64,000 nt of DNA. It comes from Streptomyces sp. NBC_01707 (lineage in GTDB: Bacteria; Actinomycetota; Actinomycetes; Streptomycetales; Streptomycetaceae). The notes beneath the pieces are model-generated. The model searched no databases. It was not told the origin of the DNA and saw only the letters and a program-made list of their open reading frames with translations. This document shows, piece by piece, positions 55,701 through 63,827 of the stretch (positions are counted from its first letter, which is position 1; every line of letters starts with the position of its first letter). A program made the position numbers and the translations under genes. The DNA is taken from positions 6,386,001 through 6,450,000 of the forward strand of contig NZ_CP109190.1 of NCBI RefSeq assembly GCF_041438805.1, given 5' to 3'.

Positions 55701-56527
55701 CGGATCTGTCGCGTCTGAGCATCAACCAGGAGACCATCAAGCAGTGGTCGCTGCCCGAGCTCACCGAGGGCTGCGTCAAGGCGGGCATCGACAAGGTCGG
55801 TCTGTGGCGGGCCCCCGTCCAGGGCTACGGAGTCGAGCGCACCGCCCAACTCCTCGCCGACGCCGGGATCTCCGTCACCAGCCTCTGCCGGGGCGGCTTC
55901 TTCACCGCACTCGACCCGGCCGAACGGGCCCGCGCCCTGGACGACAACCGCGCCGCGATCGACGAGGCGGCGGCGCTGTCCACCGACACCCTGGTCCTGG
56001 TCTCCGGCGGCCTCCCGGCGGGCAGCCGCGACCTGCACGGCGCCCGCGGACGCATCGCGGAAGCGCTCGCCGAGCTGGGCCCGTACGCGCAGGAACGAGG
56101 CGTCCGCCTGGCGATCGAACCGCTGCACCCGATGTTCGCCTCGGACCGTTGCGTCGTCTCCACCCTGTCCCAGGCCCTGGACATCGCCGAGCGCTTCCCG
56201 GCGGAGCAGGTCGGCGTGGTCGTCGACACGTACCACATCTGGTGGGACGACCAGGCGGCCGCCCAGATCGCCCGGGCCGGTGCGGGCGGCCGTATCCACT
56301 CGTTCCAGCTGGCGGACTGGATCACCCCGCTCCCGGCGGGCGTACTGGTCGGACGGGGCCAACTGGGCGACGGTAGCGTCGACTTCCGCGCGTTCCGCGA
56401 GATGGTCGAGGCCACCGGCTTCACCGGTCCGATCGAGGTGGAGATCTTCAACGAGGGCCTGTGGGCGCGCGACGGCGCCGAAGTTCTCGCGGAGGTCGCG
56501 GCCCGGTACGTCGAGCACGCCTGCTGA
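55697..56527 (+). CDS. Second TIM-barrel sugar phosphate isomerase/epimerase family protein
   Basis: Enzyme of 276 residues beginning MTDLSRLSINQETIKQWSLP, coupled to the DUF993 gene by ATGA. Metal ligands expected from the family: RLAIEPLHPMFA (E and H), VGVVVDTYHIWWDD (D and H), GRIHSFQLADW (H, Q) and IEVEIFNE (E). With the separate isomerase at 51325 and the oxidoreductase it suggests a complete isomerase/dehydrogenase/aldolase path. The operon ends in a long hairpin. Confidence 0.85.
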   Translation: MTDLSRLSINQETIKQWSLPELTEGCVKAGIDKVGLWRAPVQGYGVERTAQLLADAGISVTSLCRGGFFTALDPAERARALDDNRAAIDEAAALSTDTLVLVSGGLPAGSRDLHGARGRIAEALAELGPYAQERGVRLAIEPLHPMFASDRCVVSTLSQALDIAERFPAEQVGVVVDTYHIWWDDQAAAQIARAGAGGRIHSFQLADWITPLPAGVLVGRGQLGDGSVDFRAFREMVEATGFTGPIEVEIFNEGLWARDGAEVLAEVAARYVEHAC

Positions 56528-56662
56528 GAGCGGGTGCGAGGCGACCGGGCAAAGAGATCGTAAAGGCGTGCAACCCTTCGGTGGCCTGCCGGGTCGTATG
56601 TTGCGTCGGGCGCTTCCGGGGAGGGATCCGGGGGGATCGGGAAGCCCTGATGAGGGTGGGGG

Positions 56663-56706
56663 AAAGCGAGAGGGGCCCGGTCTTGGACCGGGCCCCATTT
56701 CGCTTT
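56663..56706 (+). terminator. Terminator of the DUF993 operon
   Basis: An 11-bp perfect core GGGGCCCGGTC / GACCGGGCCCC with loop TTG (56672-56696), extended outward by AAAGCGA / TCGCTTT through a small bulge, giving an A-rich arm and a T-rich tail. The rest of 56528-56796 holds no gene I can support. Confidence 0.85.
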
Positions 56707-56796
56707 ACCGGGCCTGTTTCGCCGGCCTCCGGCAACCGGCCGGCCCGGACCGGGCCGGTTCGGCAGCCGTCGTGGGCCGGCTTCGGCGCCGGCTGA

Positions 56797-57264
56797 TCAG
56801 TAGGCCGAGTTGACGTTGTCGATCGAGCCGTAGCGGTGGGCCGCGTAGTTGCAGGCGGCGGTGATGTTGGCGACCGGATCGTAGATGTTCCACGAGGTGC
56901 CGTCCACGTGGTACGTCTTGAAGGTCGGGTCGATGACCTGGAGCAGGCCCTTGGACGGTATGCCCTTGGCGGCGTTGGAGTCCCAGTTGTTGATCGCGTT
57001 CGGGTTGCCGCTCGACTCACGCATCAGGTTGCGGTAGATGCCGTTGTAGGAGCCTGGGATGCCCTTGGCGTGCATGATCTCCAGCGACTGGTTGATCCAG
57101 GTGCTGACGTTGCCGGTGGACTGGGCGGGGGTGGCTGCCGAGGCGGCCGGGGCACCGGCGACGGTGCAGGCGGCGATCGCGGTACCGGCGGTGACCATGC
57201 CCAGCGTGATCTTCTTGATCTGGGTCATGTGAGCGAACTTCTTGGACATCGCGGGGATCTGCAT
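56797..57264 (-). CDS. Secreted lytic-transglycosylase (SLT) domain protein
   Basis: Exported wall-acting protein of 155 residues. The N-terminus (FAHMTQIKKITLGMVTAGTAIAAC-like stretch) is a signal peptide with cleavage near APAASAAT. The SLT-type domain carries the catalytic Glu in NLMRESSGNPNAINNWDSNA and GLLQVIDPTFKTYH, with YAAHRYGS at the end, matching the small actinobacterial transglycosylases. The start ATG 57264 follows GGGAGAGGTAATTCC. The upstream 57265-57505 is AT-rich for this genome and may be a long leader. Confidence 0.88.
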   Translation of the reverse strand: MQIPAMSKKFAHMTQIKKITLGMVTAGTAIAACTVAGAPAASAATPAQSTGNVSTWINQSLEIMHAKGIPGSYNGIYRNLMRESSGNPNAINNWDSNAAKGIPSKGLLQVIDPTFKTYHVDGTSWNIYDPVANITAACNYAAHRYGSIDNVNSAY

Positions 57265-57505
57265 CGGAATTACCTCTCCCGTGGGGATGCCAAGAATTGT
57301 TAAGCGAGTTCAAACTTCCGGTCAATGACCTTATTTACTATCGGGATACGTACATGGAACGGACAACAGGGACGAAGTTGCCGTAAACAGGTCATGGAGT
57401 GGGCCCTTTGTCCTACTAGGTCGTATCATAGTGACGCGCGTCATATCGCTCACATCACACGACAGAAGTGTCAAATAGTCCCAAAACGGACATAGGTATA
57501 TCGCC
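57265..57505. promoter_or_regulatory. AT-rich upstream region of the SLT gene
   Basis: About 240 bases with clearly lower GC than the surroundings. It contains a perfect 12-base palindrome TGACGCGCGTCA (57432-57443) and, next to it at the edge, a 6-bp hairpin CCTTGT/ACAAGG (57504-57520). No coding frame is convincing. Probably the promoter/leader of the SLT gene; I could not fit it to a known riboswitch. The further 57521-57715 also holds no gene I can support; a 61-codon plus-strand frame is unconvincing. Confidence 0.5.
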
Positions 57506-57715
57506 TTGTACCGCACAAGGGGGAGCGCTCTGTTCGCCCGTGTAATGAATGAAAAGCGCGGTGCAATGAAAGCGCGATCGACCCATTCGAATAGCGGCCC
57601 GGCGGAGCTCGAGGGAGTGGGCTCCGAGACGCAGGGCGCCGGCGGGAAGTCACCGGCCGCCGCCCAGAGGAGAGACGAGCCGGTCCGGTGACTCCGCTCA
57701 TGCCAGGCGAGAGGC

Positions 57716-57989
57716 TTATCCCTCGTCCTTGCGCCAGTTCTTCGTCTGCCGGCCCTCTTCGGCCCACTTGCGATCCGCCAGCAAGGTCAATTCGTCCTCG
57801 ACGAACGCGCGCTCAGCGGCGAGCGTGCCGTCCGGGTGCCACTCTTTGGAAACCCCTATAGGAAGCCCCGCGCAGGGCTGTCCCCTCCAGGCGTTCTTCG
57901 GTCTCGCCCGTCGGGAGTTCCCCCCGGTACAGCACGCGTCGCCCCCGATCCATATCGACGTCGGGGTCGCCGATGTCGATTCGTGTTAC
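57716..57989 (-). pseudogene. Frameshifted YwqK/MORN-type antitoxin relic
   Basis: On the minus strand one frame reads TRIDIGDPDVDMDRGRRVL then YRGELPTGETEERLEG up to SYRG, and a second frame continues VSKEWHPDGTLAAERAFVED, ELTLLADRKWAEEGRQTKNW, RKDEG and a stop (57716-57718). Together they make one YwqK-family-like protein of about 90 residues (the SKEWHPDGTLAAE repeat is the family pattern). The break lies in TATAGGGGTTTCC at 57848-57860 (net one extra or two missing bases). No start codon in the right place precedes it; the nearest in-frame ATG is in VDMD. It follows a toxin/immunity pair on the same strand. Confidence 0.65.
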
Positions 57990-58258
57990 CTCGGCCGGCT
58001 GTCCACACCATCCGGCAGGCGTCGTACGGGCTTCGTCTCGTGCAGCGACGAGCGCCCATGGCCGGACGGGCAGCCACGGCCGATTCGGCGCAGCGTCCAG
58101 GAAGCGCGTTGCGCTGCGCGGTCTTCATGTGGTCCGGCCGTTTGGCCGACCCGTTCCGCTTTCGGACACAGGAACCCCGTCCGGAACCCTTCCTTGTCGT
58201 CCTGCCGCGCGTTCGTGCTGCACCCTGTCGAATCCGGGCGCGCGACGGAGCGCCCAGG

Positions 58259-59026
58259 TCAGCGGGGTCCGGTGAGTTTCTTCGTCACGGATTCGATGAA
58301 CGCGGCGGCCTCGGTCTCGAGGATCTCGACGTGGTCGGTGTCGTTCTGTCCGAGGTCGTACAGCCTGAGGTAATCGGTCGGCTCCCAGCGGAGATTGCTG
58401 GTGAAGGCTTCGTCATGCGTCCGGTCGTTCTCAACTCGGCGCCGGACGATGCCGTGCGGGCTGTTCCTGGGGTGGCCCTCGTCGATCTTCGCGAAGTACG
58501 TGATCTCGCCCTCGGCATCCAGAGCATCGAGAGTCGTGGGCGCGAGGGTGAGGAAGGGGGTGGCGGAGAGATTGCTCTCCACATTTCCCAGCCGGATCAT
58601 CACGCCGCTGAGGTCGATGTACTCCTCGAGGAAATAGCCCCCGCCGCGCTCGTACATGAGCAGAAGCGGTTCGTAGGGATCCGGCAGATCACCCGGCCAC
58701 TCGATTTGGGCATCCCTCAACACCTCCCACCGGACCACACCTCGGCACGTGGTCCTGAGGGAGGCGGGGCCGAGCCCGCTCAGGACCTCTGCCAGAGCGG
58801 CTGCGACTTCAGGCGGCGTCTGAACCGCAGGCTCGACATGCTCGGCGATGTCGAAGAACGGCCAGGACTGCTCGGCACCGTAGGCCCGTGCCCACAGGGC
58901 CGCGCGGCGCAGGTACTCCCGCATCAACAGGGCACGCGAATTTGTGTGTTCGAATGCCTTGGAGTCGTCGCTCCAGTCGATGGCGCGTAGTCGCTCCAAC
59001 GCCGTGCGTGAAGGATGGTCAGTCAC
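58259..59026 (-). CDS. Probable immunity protein of the adjacent toxin fragment
   Basis: Acidic soluble protein of 255 residues, beginning MTDHPSRTALERLRAIDW. Its ATG at 59026 overlaps the stop of the toxin-like gene by four bases, so it is translationally coupled, the usual layout of a polymorphic toxin and its cognate immunity gene. It has no signal peptide or membrane segment; it is rich in Trp, Asp and Glu (YEPLLLMYERGGGYFLEEYI; GNVESNLSATPFLTLAPTTL). I recognise no named immunity family. The function is inferred from coupling only. Between its stop and 57990 (about 270 bases) I see no gene. Confidence 0.6.
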   Translation of the reverse strand: MTDHPSRTALERLRAIDWSDDSKAFEHTNSRALLMREYLRRAALWARAYGAEQSWPFFDIAEHVEPAVQTPPEVAAALAEVLSGLGPASLRTTCRGVVRWEVLRDAQIEWPGDLPDPYEPLLLMYERGGGYFLEEYIDLSGVMIRLGNVESNLSATPFLTLAPTTLDALDAEGEITYFAKIDEGHPRNSPHGIVRRRVENDRTHDEAFTSNLRWEPTDYLRLYDLGQNDTDHVEILETEAAAFIESVTKKLTGPR

Positions 59027-60147
59027 TTGAGGTTCAGTCCCTTCGCTCGCAGTTCCTGAACGACATCGTTCACGAAGCTATCGATATTGGACAAATCCTC
59101 GGCCAGGACCGTCTTGGGGTGCCTCAGGCCGAGCTTCTGCCACGCTGTCCCGAAGCCACCCCTCGCGGGGTTCGGCGCCAAGTCATGTGCGCCGGCTGCA
59201 CTCAGACTCTTCGGCGAGTTCCTGCCGAACGTCCCGTCGGGGTCCTTGCGCCACAGCCCCGTCTCATCGCAGAGGTACGGTAGACCGGCCTTCATCAGCT
59301 GGCTTTCCACGTACTCGTGTGTCATCAAGTGCTTGAATTCCTTGATCTGGCCCGCATCCAGGGTGCCCTTACGCGCACCGTCCCACAGGTCTGCGATGTC
59401 GTCGCGAGGTGTGAACCGTCCACGCTTCCACTCGCCGGGTTGAACGATCACGTCGTGCTGAGACCGGATCATGTGGCTCTTCACCTGCCGGAGCACGGAC
59501 TCGTCGACACCGGTGTGTTTCGACATCTGCGGAACGTCGATGTGGTTGGGCGTAGCCCGAAGCGACTCGTACACCCCGGCCGCGTAATCCGAGGGCCTCT
59601 CGGCCCAGCCTGCACCTCCCCAACCACCGTCGGGGCCATGGATGTAAGGCGTGCCCGCGTCGCCCCCGGCCTCTGCCGCGTCGTCAGCCAGATCACCGAC
59701 GTCGTCACCCACCGACCCGAGGTCGGCGGCCGTCGAGTCGAGGTCCGGACCGCCGAGGTGATCTCCGCGGGATGGGGCCGGGACGTCGGCTCCGGGGTCG
59801 CCCGGCACGTGGTGATCCCCTTGACCACCTGGAGTGTGGCCACCGCCGGCCGGTCCATCGTGACCGGTGCCACCCGGACGGTCATGGCCACTGCTGCTTG
59901 CGCTGTCCCCATGACCGCCGGTGGGCGGTTTGTGGCTGGCTGAGAGGCCGTGTCCGAGGTCGTCGGCGTGAGCGCCGGGGAGGTTGTCGCCGATGTTGCT
60001 GTCCGGGAGGTTGTCTCCGGTGCGGCCGATGTCGCCGAGGTCGTTGCCGAGGCTGTGGTCCGTGACTCCGCCCTCGGACTGTCGGTGCCGCCCGATACCG
60101 TCGGGGTATGTCCAACATGGCCGTCCTCGAAGGTGTGCTCGAACGCA
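59023..60147 (-). pseudogene. Orphan polymorphic-toxin C-terminal module, N-terminus missing
   Basis: A minus-strand frame is open from the TGA at 60148-60150 to its stop at 59023 with no ATG, TTG or CTG before a GTG at 59808. Residues read upstream of 59808 look like genuine toxin linker (DHSLGNDLGDIGRTGDN, NIGDNLPGAHADDLGHGL, KPPTGGHGDSASSSGHDG), so the gene was longer and its export domain is gone. From GTG 59808, 261 residues remain: an Asp/Gly-rich linker to about residue 60, then a C-terminal domain with VDESVLRQVKSHMIRSQHDV, DDIADLWDGARKG and HLMTHEYVESQLMKAGLPY (HE-x2-E), seen in C-termini of Rhs/WXG-type toxins. Activity not predicted. It may still be translated from 59808. Confidence 0.65.
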
Positions 60148-62408
60148 TCACGTACGCCAACGAGGAGAACGGGTACACGGTCGCCCGCGTCGACACGGGT
60201 CGGGGTGGCGGTGATCTCCTCACGGTGGTCGGCTCGCTGCTCGGAGCGCAGGTCGGCGAGTCGCTGCGGATGGAGGGGCGCTGGGGCTCGCACTCCCAGT
60301 ACGGCAAGCAGTTCACGGTGGAGAACTACACGACCGTGCTGCCCGCCACGATCCAGGGGATCCGCCGCTATCTCGGCTCCGGACTGATCAAGGGCATCGG
60401 CCCGGTGATGGCCGACCGGATCACCACCCACTTCGGCGTCGACACGCTCGACATCATCGAGCAGCAGCCGAAGCGGCTCGTCGAGGTTCCCGGGCTCGGG
60501 CCGAAGCGGACGAAGATGATCGCCGCCGCCTGGGAGGAGCAGAAGGCGATCAAGGAGGTCATGGTCTTCCTCCAGGGTGTCGGTGTCTCGACGTCCATCG
60601 CCGTCCGTATCTACAAGAAGTACGAGGACGCGTCGATCTCCGTCGTCAAGAACCAGCCCTACCGGCTGGCCGCCGACGTCTGGGGCATCGGCTTCCTCAC
60701 CGCCGACAAGATCGCGCAGGCGGTCGGTATCCCGCACGACAGCCCGGAGCGGGTCAAGGCCGGTCTGCAGTACGCGCTGTCGCAATCCACCGACCAGGGG
60801 CACTGCTTCCTCCCGGAGGAGCGGCTGATCGCCGACGCGGTCAAGCTGCTCCAGGTCGATACGGGACTGGTCATCGAGTGCCTCGCCGAACTGGCCGAGG
60901 ATCCCGAGGGAGTTGTACGGGAGAAGGTGCCGTCGCCCGAGGGCGGCGAGCCGATCACCGCCATCTACCTCGTGCCGTTCCACCGTGCCGAGGTCGCCCT
61001 GGCCGCCCAGGTGCAGCGACTGCTGCGGACGCCCGAGGACCGGATGCCCGCCTTCCAGGACGTGGACTGGGGCAAGGCGCTGACGTGGCTGGCGGGCCGT
61101 ACGGGGGCGACGCTCGCCCCCGAGCAGGAGGCCGCCGTCCGGCTCGCGCTCAGCCGGAAGGTGGCAGTGCTGACCGGTGGACCCGGCTGCGGGAAGTCGT
61201 TCACCGTCCGTTCCATCGTCGAACTGGCCCGCGCCAAGCGCGCAAAGGTCGTTCTGGCCGCGCCCACCGGGCGGGCGGCGAAGCGGCTGTCCGAGCTGAC
61301 CGGGGCCGAGGCGTCCACCGTGCACCGGCTGCTGGAGCTCAAACCGGGCGGGGACGCGGCCTATGACCGGGACCGTCCGCTGGACGCCGACCTCGTCGTC
61401 GTCGACGAGGCGTCGATGCTCGATCTGCTGCTGGCCAACAAGCTCCTGAAGGCCGTGGCACCCGGTGCCCATCTGCTGCTCGTCGGGGACGTCGACCAGC
61501 TGCCGTCGGTGAGCGCGGGGGAGGTGCTGCGCGATCTGCTCGCCGAGGGCGGCCCCGTCCCGGCGGTCCGGCTGACGACGATCTTCCGCCAGGCCCAGAA
61601 GTCCGGCGTCGTCACCAATGCGCACCGGATCAACTCCGGAGTGCCGCCCCTCACCCAGGGCCTCGACGACTTCTTCCTCTTCGTGGAGGACGAGACGGAG
61701 GAGGCGGGCGTACTCGCGGTGGACGTCGCGGCCCGCCGTATCCCGGCCAGATTCGGCCTCGACCCCAGGCGTGACGTGCAGGTCCTCGCCCCCATGCACC
61801 GCGGCCCGGCCGGGGCCGGCCACCTCAACGGCCTGCTGCAGCAGGTCATCACCCCGGGCCGCCCCGACCTGCCCGAGAAGCGGTTCGGCGGCCGGGTCTT
61901 CCGTGTCGGCGACAAGGTGACCCAAATCCGAAACAACTATGACAAAGGCGAGAACGGCGTCTTCAACGGCACGGTCGGCGTCGTCACCTCGCTCGACCTG
62001 GACGAGCAGAAACTGACGGTCCTGACGGACGAGGACGAGGAGATCCCGTACGACTTCGACGAGCTGGACGAGCTGGCCCACGCGTACGCGATGACGATTC
62101 ACCGTTCCCAGGGCAGCGAGTACCCGGCCGTCGTCGTCCCCGTCACGAAGAGCGCCTGGATGATGCTCCAGCGAAACCTGCTGTACACGGCCGTGACGAG
62201 GGCCAAGAAGCTCGTCGTGTTGGTCGGCTCACGGCAGGCGATCGGCCAGGCGGTCCGGACAGTTTCCGCAGGCAGGCGCTGTACGGCGCTGGATTACCGG
62301 CTGCGTGGTGGCTCCGGCGGAGGATCCCCCGAAAAAATGATCGATCAAATCGGTGGGAAACATCACGGAGGCCTTCCGGAACCGGAGTCAAGGGGGCAGG
62401 ATGAGTAA
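60108..62408 (+). CDS. recD2: RecD2-like ATP-dependent DNA helicase
   Basis: SF1B helicase of 766 residues acting on DNA ends 5'-3', without RecBC. An N-terminal OB-like region (VLEGVLERITYANEENGYTV) and helix-hairpin-helix repeats (IKGIGPVMADRITTHFG; LVEVPGLGPKRTKMIA) precede the motor. Walker A is GGPGCGKSFT with K363, Walker B VVVDEASMLD, then LVGDVDQLPSVSAGEVL, and late motifs FRVGDKVTQIRNNYDKGENG and YAMTIHRSQGSEYPAVVVP ... LYTAVTRAKKLVVL. The start ATG 60108 lies inside the DNA of the truncated toxin frame, so its 5' end overlaps the antisense toxin remnant by about 40 bases. Confidence 0.93.
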   Translation: MSNMAVLEGVLERITYANEENGYTVARVDTGRGGGDLLTVVGSLLGAQVGESLRMEGRWGSHSQYGKQFTVENYTTVLPATIQGIRRYLGSGLIKGIGPVMADRITTHFGVDTLDIIEQQPKRLVEVPGLGPKRTKMIAAAWEEQKAIKEVMVFLQGVGVSTSIAVRIYKKYEDASISVVKNQPYRLAADVWGIGFLTADKIAQAVGIPHDSPERVKAGLQYALSQSTDQGHCFLPEERLIADAVKLLQVDTGLVIECLAELAEDPEGVVREKVPSPEGGEPITAIYLVPFHRAEVALAAQVQRLLRTPEDRMPAFQDVDWGKALTWLAGRTGATLAPEQEAAVRLALSRKVAVLTGGPGCGKSFTVRSIVELARAKRAKVVLAAPTGRAAKRLSELTGAEASTVHRLLELKPGGDAAYDRDRPLDADLVVVDEASMLDLLLANKLLKAVAPGAHLLLVGDVDQLPSVSAGEVLRDLLAEGGPVPAVRLTTIFRQAQKSGVVTNAHRINSGVPPLTQGLDDFFLFVEDETEEAGVLAVDVAARRIPARFGLDPRRDVQVLAPMHRGPAGAGHLNGLLQQVITPGRPDLPEKRFGGRVFRVGDKVTQIRNNYDKGENGVFNGTVGVVTSLDLDEQKLTVLTDEDEEIPYDFDELDELAHAYAMTIHRSQGSEYPAVVVPVTKSAWMMLQRNLLYTAVTRAKKLVVLVGSRQAIGQAVRTVSAGRRCTALDYRLRGGSGGGSPEKMIDQIGGKHHGGLPEPESRGQDE

Positions 62409-62537
62409 GTTCGCGGCACTGAGTGCCGTGAGTAGGTCCAATGGACGACCCCGAGTGCACTCTCCTGAGCCAAATGGGGGAGGGTGGAGACAGTCAGGGA
62501 ACCTCGAAGAAGAGGCACTACGTCGGTGAGGGATGAC

Positions 62538-63827
62538 GTGAGCGACAACTCTGTAGTACTGCGGTACGGCGATGACGAGTACACCTACCCGGTGATCGAC
62601 AGCACCGTCGGCGACAAGGGCTTCGACATCGGGAAGCTCCGGGCGAATACCGGCCTGGTGACGCTGGACAGCGGATACGGCAACACCGCCGCCTATAAAT
62701 CCGCCATCACCTATCTCGACGGTGAGCAGGGCATCCTGCGGTACCGCGGCTATCCCATCGAGCAGCTCGCCGAGCACTCGTCGTTCCTCGAGGTCGCGTA
62801 CACCCTCATCAACGGCGAGCTTCCCAAGGTCGACGAGCTGTCGACCTTCAAGAACGAGATCACCCAGCACACGCTGCTGCACGAGGACGTCAAGCGGTTC
62901 TTCGACGGCTTCCCGCGCGACGCGCACCCGATGGCCATGCTGTCCTCGGTCGTCAGCGCGCTGTCCACGTTCTACCAGGACAGCCACAACCCGTTCGACG
63001 AGGAGCAGCGTCACCTCTCGACGATCCGTCTGCTGGCCAAGCTGCCGACGATCGCCGCGTACGCGTACAAGAAGTCGATCGGGCACCCCTTCGTCTACCC
63101 GCGCAACGACCTCGGGTACGTCGAGAACTTCCTGCGCATGACCTTCTCGGTCCCCGCCCAGGAGTACGAGCTGGACCCGGTCGTCGTCTCCGCGCTCGAC
63201 AAGCTGCTCATCCTGCACGCGGACCACGAGCAGAACTGTTCGACCTCCACCGTGCGCCTGGTCGGCTCCTCGCAGGCGAACATGTTCGCCTCGATCTCCG
63301 CCGGCATCTCGGCGCTGTGGGGCCCGCTGCACGGTGGCGCCAACCAGTCGGTGCTGGAGATGCTCGAGGGCATTCAGGCCAACGGCGGCGATGTCGACTC
63401 CTTCATCCGCAAGGTGAAGAACAAGGAGGACGGCGTCCGGCTGATGGGCTTCGGCCACCGCGTCTACAAGTCCTTCGACCCGCGCGCCAAGATCATCAAG
63501 GCCGCGGCCCACGACGTGCTGTCGGCGCTCGGCAAGTCCGACGAGCTGCTCGACATCGCGCTCAAGCTGGAGGAGCACGCGCTCTCCGACGAGTACTTCG
63601 TCTCGCGCAACCTCTACCCCAACGTGGACTTCTACACCGGTCTGATCTACCGGGCCATGGGCTTCCCGACCGAGATGTTCACCGTGCTCTTCGCGCTCGG
63701 CCGGCTCCCCGGCTGGATCGCCCAGTGGCACGAGATGATCAAGGAGCCGGGTTCCCGCATCGGCCGCCCGCGCCAGATCTACACCGGTGAGGTCCTGCGC
63801 GACTTCGTCCCGGTCGAGGGTCGCTGA
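62538..63827 (+). CDS. citA: Citrate synthase
   Basis: Condenses oxaloacetate and acetyl-CoA to enter the TCA cycle. It has 429 residues from GTG 62538 (SDNSVVLRYG), with GAGGGATGAC before it; a longer frame from 62484 adds a Pro/Arg-rich stretch that does not fit the family. Type II enzyme motifs: FDGFPRDAHPMAML, the catalytic His in GPLHGGANQSVLEML and in GFGHRVYKSFDPRA, and the Asp-containing PNVDFYTGLIYRAMGFP. Located 130 bases after recD2, the S. coelicolor arrangement as I recall it. After its stop (63828-64000) I see no gene. Confidence 0.94.
   Translation: MSDNSVVLRYGDDEYTYPVIDSTVGDKGFDIGKLRANTGLVTLDSGYGNTAAYKSAITYLDGEQGILRYRGYPIEQLAEHSSFLEVAYTLINGELPKVDELSTFKNEITQHTLLHEDVKRFFDGFPRDAHPMAMLSSVVSALSTFYQDSHNPFDEEQRHLSTIRLLAKLPTIAAYAYKKSIGHPFVYPRNDLGYVENFLRMTFSVPAQEYELDPVVVSALDKLLILHADHEQNCSTSTVRLVGSSQANMFASISAGISALWGPLHGGANQSVLEMLEGIQANGGDVDSFIRKVKNKEDGVRLMGFGHRVYKSFDPRAKIIKAAAHDVLSALGKSDELLDIALKLEEHALSDEYFVSRNLYPNVDFYTGLIYRAMGFPTEMFTVLFALGRLPGWIAQWHEMIKEPGSRIGRPRQIYTGEVLRDFVPVEGR

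Noticed and set aside
57265..57505. ydaO-type (c-di-AMP) riboswitch in front of the SLT gene
   Set aside because: I could not find the conserved cores in the minus-strand sequence; left as an unexplained leader.
57520..57533. GGGGAGCGCTCTGT resembling a CebR box
   Set aside because: Only 10 of 14 bases agree and the right half is broken; no sugar gene follows.
57506..57691. Plus-strand 61-codon frame between the SLT gene and the toxin cassette
   Set aside because: A possible short peptide with no RBS of note and low-complexity content; not supported.
59481..62102. Long minus-strand frame of about 870 codons over the recD2 gene
   Set aside because: It is antisense to RecD2 motifs and turns into Thr/Arg-rich nonsense; only the separate frame at 59023-60147 looks like protein.
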